Source: Methanobacteriota archaeon
Lineage (GTDB): Archaea; Thermoplasmatota; Poseidoniia; Poseidoniales; Thalassarchaeaceae
NCBI GenBank assembly: GCA_014384685.1
Contig: JACNFL010000198.1
Span: 1-6,273 of the forward strand
Direction of reading: 5' to 3'
DNA length: 6,273 nucleotides
The notes under the pieces are model-generated. The model did no database searches, was not told where the DNA came from, and was given only the letters and a program-made list of their open reading frames with translations. The number at the start of each line of letters is the position of its first letter. Position 1 is the stretch's first letter. This document shows positions 1-4,910 of this stretch, piece after piece. A program made the position numbers and the translations under genes.

Positions 1-1309
1 CATTTCCACTCCAATCACCGATTGAATAGTTATTCAACTGAATTGCACTTGTTTCATTAGTTGACCAGCCGGTACCATTGAAAGTGGCTGTACAAACCCC
101 CATGTCGGTATTACCAAGCACATCAAGAAGTCCATCACCATTCCAATCAAGCGTAGTCATTCCACTTTTTATGCAATCAAAGGATGAACCAGGAGTCCCA
201 ACAACCCAATTTCCTTGTGATACATTCCACATGGTTACATGACCATCCATGGAATCTGCAACTACTACTGTGTCATTTCCAGAGCCCCAGAATTTTCCAA
301 CAGCCAACGCCCCAAGGGTTGCTTGCATTCCGGTGCCATTTGCTGAGACTGTGGCTACTGCCCCCAAACCAAATGAACCATTTTGAGTATTGAAAACAAA
401 CTCTCTCAAATTACCGTCACTATGAATTGAAATGAGTTCATAATCACCATCTCCATCCATATCACCACTATCAATACCACTAGCACCCATTCCTAGTGAT
501 TGATTAGTATTGATTCCCCAACTTCCATTTACTTGGGTAAAAAGCATGCAAGCAGTATCATTTGTGATATCAAATGATGCAACATCATCCAAACCATCAT
601 CGTTGAAATCCGCTACGACTAATTCTCCAGCACCATCGCAAATGGAAGACCAAGTTATCGCCGAAAACCCATTTGCTGACGACCAATCAAATGTGCCAAC
701 TGCTGGACTAACTGTCCCATTGGCCCAAGTATGAGACCGCTGAAGGAATACTGGTTCTGGAAGTCCATCACCATCTGTATCACCAACTGTGAGAGAATCT
801 ATCACACCAGTTGGAGCGAATCCACCCCCATAATCGGGAGCAAATTCGGCATACATCTCTGCATACTGAATCTGTCCTTGTGATGGAAGAATAAAGTCTC
901 CAATTATATTTCCACCAGAGTTAACGCTTCCACTAGTGCTTGACAATCCATTCGAAAACTCTGTCTGAGCCCCAAGGTTACCGTATCCTTGTGTGTCCCA
1001 TGCCCACTCATATTGTGAGTCATTTCCAATATCTAAAGTTACATCACCTGGACTTGAGGATGTTGTGTTGTAACTAATTTCAAAAACTGCGTTATTGACT
1101 GTTGAATTGCGCTCCAAAGCCAAAACAGAATCGCTATTTGTTGACCCACCGTTAAGCATTAACGACATTGAATTGTTACCATCAGCAAAGGTAGTGATGA
1201 TGCCTTGGCCTGCACCAGCAGCAGTGAAGCCTGCAATTGGAGATAATACCGATAAAAACATCAAAGAGATGACGAAAAATGGGGAAATTTCCGATTTCTC
1301 AATTGACAT
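1..1309 (-). CDS. Secreted FG-GAP/VCBS-repeat surface protein, N-terminal part (runs off left edge)
   Basis: The frame is open from an ATG at 1309 to the window edge, giving 436 codons with no stop, so the C-terminus is missing. Residues 1-10 are a short polar n-region, and about 11-29 form a hydrophobic segment ending in Ala/Gly residues, as in a Sec signal peptide. Residues 35-165 are Ser/Thr/Asn/Gly-rich and beta-like. From about 170 there are spaced acidic Ca-binding-type motifs: DTDGDGLPEP (near 177), DFNDDGLDDV (234), DMDGDGDYEL (283), DWNGDGLLDV (388) and the beginning of another, DWSGNG, at the edge. These are typical of FG-GAP/VCBS beta-propeller blades of integrin-like proteins. About 15 N-x-S/T sequons support an N-glycosylated extracellular protein. 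A strong SD (AGGAGGG) lies six bases before the ATG and fixes the start. It has its own leader, separated from the pentapeptide gene by 119 bp. Ligand and exact role cannot be told; adhesion or surface binding is inference. Confidence 0.85.
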   Translation of the reverse strand, partial: MSIEKSEISPFFVISLMFLSVLSPIAGFTAAGAGQGIITTFADGNNSMSLMLNGGSTNSDSVLALERNSTVNNAVFEISYNTTSSSPGDVTLDIGNDSQYEWAWDTQGYGNLGAQTEFSNGLSSTSGSVNSGGNIIGDFILPSQGQIQYAEMYAEFAPDYGGGFAPTGVIDSLTVGDTDGDGLPEPVFLQRSHTWANGTVSPAVGTFDWSSANGFSAITWSSICDGAGELVVADFNDDGLDDVASFDITNDTACMLFTQVNGSWGINTNQSLGMGASGIDSGDMDGDGDYELISIHSDGNLREFVFNTQNGSFGLGAVATVSANGTGMQATLGALAVGKFWGSGNDTVVVADSMDGHVTMWNVSQGNWVVGTPGSSFDCIKSGMTTLDWNGDGLLDVLGNTDMGVCTATFNGTGWSTNETSAIQLNNYSIGDWSGN

Positions 1310-1315
1310 GGAACG

Positions 1316-1322
1316 CCCTCCT
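1316..1322 (-). promoter_or_regulatory. Strong Shine-Dalgarno site of the FG-GAP protein
   Basis: Read on the minus strand this is AGGAGGG, ending six bases before the ATG at 1309. It matches the 16S anti-SD core CCUCCU perfectly and is the strongest ribosome binding site in the window; most other genes here have weak or no SD. It decides the start of the surface protein. Confidence 0.8.
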
Positions 1323-1361
1323 GCATACTTCCGACTTTCTTTCACCATCAAGTCATTTTCC

Positions 1362-1380
1362 CCTTCCTCATAGAGGAAGG
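1362..1380 (-). other. Perfect 8-bp stem-loop in the gap between the pentapeptide and FG-GAP genes
   Basis: CCTTCCTC (1362-1369) and GAGGAAGG (1373-1380) are perfect inverted repeats around the 3-base loop ATA. On the minus strand the hairpin lies 48 bases after the stop of the pentapeptide gene and 52 bases before the ATG of the FG-GAP gene. It is not followed by a T-run on the minus strand (GGAAAATG follows), so a simple terminator is not well supported. It could be a 3' stabilising hairpin of the upstream operon or part of the 5' leader of the surface-protein mRNA. Confidence 0.6.
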
Positions 1381-1428
1381 TGAAATTTTACAATAAATGA
1401 TTCATATCTACTGAAAATCTATTCATTC

Positions 1429-1827
1429 TCATTCGTTTTTGGTTCTCGGCCATTTTTTGTTGAGTGCTTTTGACAATGAATCATCCATGCGAGCATTCCA
1501 CCAATCAGCCCGCCTCCATATCGCGTAACGACCTCGAATTCCTCGCATGTCAGCACCCTCTAATTTCGCATCTTGCATATTAGAAAGTGAAAGTTTGGCT
1601 TTCAGAAATTTTGCTCTGCGTAAATCTGCACCATCTAGAGCCGCTTTCATCAAATTGGCTCCAACAAAGGATGCCTTTCTCAAATCAGCACCTGAGAAAT
1701 TTGCGCCTTCAAGATTAGCCCCATCGAAAATTGCACGGCGTAGATTTGCACCTTCAAAATCTGCATCAGCCAATTCCGCTCCGATGAAGGATTGGAAAGA
1801 GAAGTCCTTTTGGACTTCATCTGTCAT
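1429..1827 (-). CDS. Pentapeptide-repeat protein
   Basis: A 132-residue protein built almost entirely of A(D/N)LXX-type pentapeptides. About 15 clear tandem units run from F14 to about residue 93 (for example FEGAN, LRRAI, FDGAN, LEGAN, FSGAD), followed by degenerate Trp/Arg-rich units to about residue 118 and a basic tail. Known members fold as a right-handed quadrilateral beta-helix; some (MfpA/Qnr type) mimic DNA and bind gyrase, but most have no known function, and nothing here picks one. No signal peptide or membrane segment, so it is probably cytoplasmic. I chose ATG 1827 because GGGAG lies 8 bases upstream. A GTG at 1836, which would add three residues and overlap the previous TGA as GTGA, has its purine run directly against the codon. 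The previous gene ends at 1833, so the two are probably co-transcribed and coupled. The coding DNA shows a 15-base periodicity that also creates a long antisense frame. Confidence 0.9.
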   Translation of the reverse strand: MTDEVQKDFSFQSFIGAELADADFEGANLRRAIFDGANLEGANFSGADLRKASFVGANLMKAALDGADLRRAKFLKAKLSLSNMQDAKLEGADMRGIRGRYAIWRRADWWNARMDDSLSKALNKKWPRTKNE

Positions 1828-1832
1828 ATTTG

Positions 1833-2357
1833 TCACTCCCTTGAACGATTATCAAGATGTGAACGCCCTTCAGTTGTAAGGACTGCATAGCGATTCTTGC
1901 GGTTTTCGTCACTACCAGGATATTCTATGAAACGACGCTCTCGGAGGCGGTTGAGGTAAAGACTCAAGTTTCCCGGTGGTTCCATACCTGCGTCAATGAA
2001 GAGATCCTCTAAAACTCTAGGAGGGGAATCGTGTACACCTTCAACTTCACGAAGATACTGAATAGCAGCTAAAACTTGGTCGGGCTTGCGTGTAAGGTTG
2101 TTGTTATTGCACAAAGTCTGGAAGGCTGCACCACGCTCTGGTAATCCTGATTCTTCGGCTGCTCTACGGGCTGCAGCAATAGCAATTTCACGAGCAGACC
2201 GAATTGATGAGAGAGCATTTGACCAACTTTCTTCCCGAATCCTTTTCTGCATTATTGAATCTATATCTTTTGCACTACCTGTCAAATCAATGTCAACATC
2301 GCCTACTTTAATCATAATACGATTCTGTACTTCAACTGCTACCTCTTCATCAGACAT
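1833..2357 (-). CDS. Conserved-type protein with C-terminal winged-helix domain (putative regulator)
   Basis: A soluble 174-residue protein. Residues 13-40 read as a beta-beta-helix segment (IMIKVGDVDIDLTGSAKDI), a pattern I associate with small archaeal regulators. Residues 41-75 are an Ala/Arg/Glu-rich helix, possibly coiled coil. Residues about 93-170 look like a winged helix: helix QVLAAIQYLREV, a second helix RVLEDLFIDAG, the helix NLSLYLNRLRERRFIEY as recognition-type element, then a basic wing (ENRKNRYAVLTTEGRSHL). A single Cys (83) gives no metal site. The ATG at 2357 has no good SD. The stop overlaps the start region of the pentapeptide gene, so both are probably one unit with the winged-helix protein first, as in a regulator-plus-effector pair. 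DNA binding and autoregulation are inference; the family is not identified. Confidence 0.8.
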   Translation of the reverse strand: MSDEEVAVEVQNRIMIKVGDVDIDLTGSAKDIDSIMQKRIREESWSNALSSIRSAREIAIAAARRAAEESGLPERGAAFQTLCNNNNLTRKPDQVLAAIQYLREVEGVHDSPPRVLEDLFIDAGMEPPGNLSLYLNRLRERRFIEYPGSDENRKNRYAVLTTEGRSHLDNRSRE

Positions 2358-2386
2358 GGAAACCCGCTTAACAAACGAGAGGGGAG

Positions 2387-2440
2387 GTTATTTTAATCGT
2401 TCCGTCTATATCTATTGCCAATGCCGATGAAAAATAAAAT
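2387..2440 (-). promoter_or_regulatory. Candidate promoter region of the winged-helix/pentapeptide operon
   Basis: Three TATA-like boxes face the ATG at 2357 on the minus strand: ATTTTATTTT (2431-2440), AGATATAGAC (around 2403-2412) and ATTAAAATAA (around 2387-2397). With archaeal spacing of about 27 bases to the start site, they would give leaders of roughly 50, 25 and under 10 bases. I cannot tell which is used. Confidence 0.35.
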
Positions 2441-2472
2441 GACGGGGCTGAATTGAAGTTGGCGATTTAATT

Positions 2473-2517
2473 CTAAAAGTTTAGATAATATCAATATATA
2501 TTTGAAAATATATCTAA
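2473..2517. repeat. Cluster of overlapping AT-rich inverted repeats
   Basis: Within 45 bases there are three perfect inverted repeats: CTAAA-AG-TTTAG (2473-2484), TTAGATA (2481-2487) with TATCTAA (2511-2517), and ATATATTT-GA-AAATATAT (2496-2513). The cluster lies 37 bases after the stop of the four-helix membrane protein and more than 110 bases before the winged-helix gene. It may terminate the upstream operon, hold a distant promoter or bind a regulator. The sequence does not decide between these. Confidence 0.55.
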
Positions 2518-2553
2518 TTTTAATGTGAATTCAGAGAATGACGGAGATTATAC

Positions 2554-3120
2554 TCATTTCAAAGCAGCCCGCCCAGAAGCAAGTAGTAAGGGAATGAAGG
2601 GAAGGGCCAAACAAAATAATCCACAACCAATGAAAAACGCTGACACAAATTTCATGCTGAGGCTGAGTAAAGGATCTGGAGATTCTACTCCTGCAAGAAT
2701 TATCATTCCAACTACTGCATCAACTAACATCAATCCAGCACCTCCGGCCCCAACCCAAACTCCTTGCCGCCTACCCATTATCATCAATGCGCCACCAACG
2801 AGTAGAACAATAGCAGCTAGAGATTCAATTATTCCTAAAGTTGTAAAGTAACTTTTGTTTTGTAATTCATCAAAATAATCTGTAACATCAGAACCAGTCA
2901 AATTTGCACCTTGGATATTCAGGCTATCTGCTAGTGCATCAGCTTCATCTGCACTTACAGTTCCGGTCGTCAAATTACTAAGGGCAAAAAAGCCGACCAA
3001 TAAAGAACCAAGAATCAAACACACTCCAATAGTAATTGGAATCGCCTTATTAGGCTTGATTTGCACCTCTGGCATTATCGGCTCGTCACTAAGAACATCA
3101 TCAGGCAGGTCACTCTGCAT
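2554..3120 (-). CDS. Four-helix integral membrane protein, function unknown
   Basis: 188 residues from ATG 3120. An acidic N-terminal tail (about 1-25, with DLPDD and SDEP) is followed by a hydrophobic segment at about 27-48, an Asp/Ser/Thr-rich loop of about 45 residues (49-93), then membrane segments at about 94-115, 121-145 and 157-181, and a short basic end. The Gly-rich run GVWVGAGGAGL starts TM3. The layout, an acidic tail, one helix, a loop, then three packed helices, resembles uncharacterised small membrane proteins of marine euryarchaea; I cannot name a family. The frame is open back to 3207, but that longer version would run into the thioesterase gene; ATG 3120 leaves a 25-bp gap and has GGAG three bases upstream. 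It is probably the last gene of an operon with the thioesterase and the three-helix protein. Confidence 0.8.
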   Translation of the reverse strand: MQSDLPDDVLSDEPIMPEVQIKPNKAIPITIGVCLILGSLLVGFFALSNLTTGTVSADEADALADSLNIQGANLTGSDVTDYFDELQNKSYFTTLGIIESLAAIVLLVGGALMIMGRRQGVWVGAGGAGLMLVDAVVGMIILAGVESPDPLLSLSMKFVSAFFIGCGLFCLALPFIPLLLASGRAALK

Positions 3121-3145
3121 ATTCTCCGGAGAGAGGTTATGCCCT

Positions 3146-3559
3146 TCAATCCTCGCCGCAAGCACGCAAGGAATCCGCGAGTTCACTCGGAATTGACATT
3201 GATTCAAAAGAATCTAAATCTACACAAACTGTAATTACTCTTCCATCCCACACTTGTAGTCCGTTTTGGTTAGCGAATTTATAACGCCATGTGCACGACT
3301 TATCACCTACTTTCTCTATCCAAAGAGTGCACACAATCTCATCTCCGTATCTAAGAGGAGCAAGGTGCTCTCCTTCTGTGCGAACTGCTGGAAAACCAAC
3401 CTTCATTTCTAGGGTTAATGTTGGATAATCTATTGCACATATATGCTGCCAAGATTCCTCAAAAAAACGATGTGCTAAATCAAAATATTGCGGGTAAAAA
3501 ACCACCTTTGCCACATCAAGCATCGGCCAGTCAACCCGCCTCCTCAATACAACTGCCAC
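3146..3559 (-). CDS. Hotdog-fold acyl-CoA thioesterase (4HBT/YbgC-like)
   Basis: 137 residues, the usual length of single-domain 4-hydroxybenzoyl-CoA thioesterase-type proteins, which hydrolyse acyl-CoA thioesters. The N-terminal stretch VDWPMLDVAKVVFYPQYFDL (residues 9-28) matches the family signature in which Asp is catalytic, followed by a YPxYF-type helix start. D15 aligns with the catalytic Asp17 of Pseudomonas 4HBT. The family Gly three residues later is Lys18 here. The hot-dog helix is about 24-40, and beta strands follow, including GDEIVCTLWIEKVGDKSCTW (72-91) and DGRVITVCVD (105-114). The C-terminal PSELADSL resembles family tails. The start is taken as GTG 3559; no SD is visible, TTG four codons on is an alternative, and an in-frame stop lies just upstream. 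It sits 37 bp after the three-helix protein and 25 bp before the four-helix protein. Substrate unknown. Confidence 0.85.
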   Translation of the reverse strand: MAVVLRRRVDWPMLDVAKVVFYPQYFDLAHRFFEESWQHICAIDYPTLTLEMKVGFPAVRTEGEHLAPLRYGDEIVCTLWIEKVGDKSCTWRYKFANQNGLQVWDGRVITVCVDLDSFESMSIPSELADSLRACGED

Positions 3560-3596
3560 AAGTCGGGGATGTGTTATTGAATATCAATCAAACCGC

Positions 3597-3893
3597 TTAG
3601 AACAGACTCTTTGCTACTACAAATTGGCAGATGTGAATTACTGTCACGCTGGCGCCAAATGCAGCAACCAAGAAATCATTATGCACTTTTCCACGCCACA
3701 TGCAAAGGGCTGCACCGAGAAACGCGAGGAAATCTGTACCAGGACTGGCTAACCAAGTACAATTTACGTCACCAACTGATCTTTCATTAAACCACCAAAA
3801 TACTAGAGCAAATAGGCCACCAACAATTAGGCCCTGATACCACCCATTCAATTTCTCAACCCATTCATCCTTCAACAGTAGTACAGTGCTCAT
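3597..3893 (-). CDS. Small three-helix membrane protein, function unknown
   Basis: 98 residues from ATG 3893. A polar amphipathic N-terminus (1-18, with KDEWVEKLNGW) is followed by hydrophobic stretches at about 19-36 (ending VFWWF), 52-66 and 72-95. Two Cys (45, 64) lie at or near the second segment and a third (89) in the last. No family recognised. There is no SD, but an ATAATATT box is centred about 27 bases before the ATG, which suggests a leaderless or nearly leaderless message. It is the first gene of a close three-gene set with the thioesterase (37 bp downstream) and the four-helix protein. It is the only visible gene here ending in TAA. Confidence 0.75.
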   Translation of the reverse strand: MSTVLLLKDEWVEKLNGWYQGLIVGGLFALVFWWFNERSVGDVNCTWLASPGTDFLAFLGAALCMWRGKVHNDFLVAAFGASVTVIHICQFVVAKSLF

Positions 3894-3916
3894 ATTCTCT
3901 AGGAGAACATAAACGG

Positions 3917-3924
3917 AATATTAT
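3917..3924 (-). promoter_or_regulatory. Candidate TATA box of the membrane protein/thioesterase operon
   Basis: On the minus strand this reads ATAATATT. Its centre is about 27 bases before the ATG at 3893, the archaeal spacing from TATA box to start site, so transcription could begin at or next to the start codon. The gene lacks an SD, which agrees with a leaderless mRNA. A second, weaker TTTATG lies closer to the ATG. Confidence 0.45.
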
Positions 3925-4013
3925 CTCACCTATTGACTATCAAACATAATGAAAACCCTAGGCGTTCAATTAGAAATTGTCAATCTAGCTACGCCCAACT
4001 ATCAGAATTAGAG

Positions 4014-4087
4014 CGGACCCACCGCGATTTGAACACGGGTTTGAGGCTCCGCAAGCCCCAGTGATATCCAGGCTACACTATGGGTCC
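4014..4087 (-). tRNA. tRNA-Arg (anticodon GCG)
   Basis: Read on the minus strand, 74 bases fold into a full cloverleaf. The acceptor stem is GGACCCA with TGGGTCC. The D arm GTGT...ATCAC has three firm pairs, A14, G18-G19 and A21. The anticodon stem GGGGC/GCCTC has one G-T pair, with a 7-base loop TTGCGGA. The variable loop is AAAC, and the T arm is CCGTG-TTCAAAT-CGCGG. U33 precedes anticodon GCG (bases 4050-4052), which reads CGC and CGU arginine codons. A20 and C35, the usual arginine identity bases, are present, and the discriminator is G73. CCA is not encoded, as is common in archaea. There is no intron. It lies between the 82-residue DNA-binding protein gene and the three-helix membrane protein gene, with its own promoter. 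Confidence 0.95.
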
Positions 4088-4090
4088 AGC

Positions 4091-4106
4091 GACCTGCCGA
4101 CCTGCC
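4091..4106. repeat. Tandem 8-bp direct repeat in front of tRNA-Arg
   Basis: GACCTGCC is repeated twice with no spacer (4091-4098 and 4099-4106), between the TATA box and the 5' end of the tRNA. It covers the expected transcription start site. It may be slippage without function or part of the tRNA promoter and leader. Confidence 0.5.
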
Positions 4107-4111
4107 CAGCC

Positions 4112-4119
4112 GATATAAT
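4112..4119 (-). promoter_or_regulatory. TATA box of tRNA-Arg
   Basis: On the minus strand this reads ATTATATC, centred about 28 bases before the first base of the tRNA, the spacing expected of an archaeal TBP site for a tRNA transcribed with little or no leader. It begins 11 bases after the stop of the upstream 82-residue protein gene, so the tRNA promoter is squeezed into that 43-bp gap. Confidence 0.65.
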
Positions 4120-4130
4120 CCCGCCGGAAA

Positions 4131-4379
4131 TCAAGAAAGAACGTAAACTCTCTTTCCGGTGGAAGTATCTTGATTCCACAGAATTTCCTTGCAATATCGT
4201 GGAATGAAAAATCCCACTTTTCTTGGTGTTAAACCATGATTCTTCATACGCCTATCATTTGCTAACGCAGCGACTATTTCGCTCGCTGTACAATTTGGAT
4301 TTGAACTAACGTAGTCCAATATTTCCGATTTCAATCGATTGCGCCTTGCCTGTTTCTGACTACCTAACCCGTTCTGCAT
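4131..4379 (-). CDS. Small winged-helix-like DNA-binding protein
   Basis: 82 residues. A basic N-terminus (QKQARRNRLK, 8-17) leads into a helix SEILDYVSSNPN (18-29), a second helix ASEIVAALAND (32-42), a turn with RRMKNHGL, a recognition-type helix TPRKVGFFIPRYC (51-63) and a terminal beta hairpin ending in KRVYVLS. This is the layout of a minimal winged helix, and the pI is clearly basic. It matches the general pattern of small archaeal wHTH proteins, but no specific regulator is recognised. ATG 4379 has no SD; TTTGATAAGC about 27 bases upstream is a weak TATA candidate, so it may be leaderless. It lies 63 bp after the 115-residue protein gene and directly before the tRNA-Arg promoter. Whether it regulates that tRNA or anything nearby is not shown. 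Confidence 0.75.
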   Translation of the reverse strand: MQNGLGSQKQARRNRLKSEILDYVSSNPNCTASEIVAALANDRRMKNHGLTPRKVGFFIPRYCKEILWNQDTSTGKRVYVLS

Positions 4380-4442
4380 CAGTACTAATTGTTCATTACT
4401 TGCTTATCAAAGACCGGTGGGAATACCCATCAGATATCAAAT

Positions 4443-4790
4443 TCAGAGCAAAGGAACAACTGTTTTCCAATTTGAATTTGCAAGTTTCTTGCCTTTCCCA
4501 TCTTTGGGGTATGGGTGCATGTGATTGAGCACGCCGTGCATTCCAGTTACAGAGAATTTAATTCGTAACTCAACGAAGCGATCTCTTTGTGCTGCTACCA
4601 ACACATCGTCATCTAATTCAGCGCTTGCAAATTCTTCAGAATATCCTTCATTGGTGATTCTGACCATGTTTCCATCTAAGTGAACGCGTGGTTGGAATTG
4701 ATGGTCATCAGGATTATCCATCTCAACTTTAAGATCGATGACGACTCTATCGCGCACGCCGATTTTGGTGATGTCCATTGATGAAACCAT
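4443..4790 (-). CDS. Hypothetical beta-rich protein with a His cluster
   Basis: 115 residues, soluble, alternating charged and hydrophobic residues that predict mostly beta strands (for example RVVIDLKVEM at 15-24, VRITNEGYSEEF at 43-54, FVELRIKFSV at 72-81). Near the C-terminus H85, H90 and H92 lie close together (MHGVLNHMHPYP), followed by a Lys-rich turn (KDGKGKK), which might bind a metal; this is inference. I recognise no family. The start is ATG 4790; ATG 4778 (MDITKIG) is an equally possible start four residues in, and neither has a clear SD. It is 120 bp downstream of the PKD lipoprotein gene with TATA-like boxes between, so it is probably transcribed on its own. Confidence 0.65.
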   Translation of the reverse strand: MVSSMDITKIGVRDRVVIDLKVEMDNPDDHQFQPRVHLDGNMVRITNEGYSEEFASAELDDDVLVAAQRDRFVELRIKFSVTGMHGVLNHMHPYPKDGKGKKLANSNWKTVVPLL

Positions 4791-4868
4791 CTCTACCGTG
4801 CTGCGCCAACACTACTCGGGGTTAGAAAGTTCGCATTGGCTACTCGCACCAATTTATTGGCCAAACAT

Positions 4869-4880
4869 AATTATAAATTG
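4869..4880 (-). promoter_or_regulatory. Candidate TATA box for the 115-residue protein gene
   Basis: On the minus strand this reads CAATTTATAATT, the best TATA match in the 120-bp gap. It implies a leader of roughly 55 bases. A second box, AATAAATTGG (4851-4860), lies inside the small inverted repeat CCAAT-TT-ATTGG (4849-4860) and would give a leader of about 40 bases. Confidence 0.35.
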
Positions 4881-4910
4881 TAAAAATGGCTGTTTATCAG
4901 CGATTATTAC

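Noticed and set aside
1095..1373. Plus-strand 92-codon frame
   Set aside because: Antisense to the signal-peptide end of the FG-GAP gene, where the minus frame has a strong SD, a signal peptide and Ca motifs.
1362..1380. Intrinsic terminator
   Set aside because: The hairpin is strong but has no T-run after it on the minus strand, and no plus-strand gene ends nearby, so it was listed only as a stem-loop.
1547..1879. Plus-strand 110-codon frame rich in Ser-Ala-Pro repeats
   Set aside because: It is antisense to the pentapeptide gene. The repetitive look comes from the 15-base periodicity of that gene read backwards, and it has no SD or family match.
2554..3120. Transporter or signalling receptor identity for the four-helix protein
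   Set aside because: No family motif, conserved charged residue in a helix or cytoplasmic catalytic domain is visible.
3121..3207. Longer N-terminus (29 extra residues) for the four-helix membrane protein
   Set aside because: It would overlap the thioesterase coding sequence by 62 bases, the extra residues look like an out-of-frame translation, and ATG 3120 has GGAG just upstream.
4014..4087. Integration site (attB-like) use of the tRNA gene
   Set aside because: No duplicate of the tRNA 3' end, integrase or foreign-looking DNA is seen in the window.
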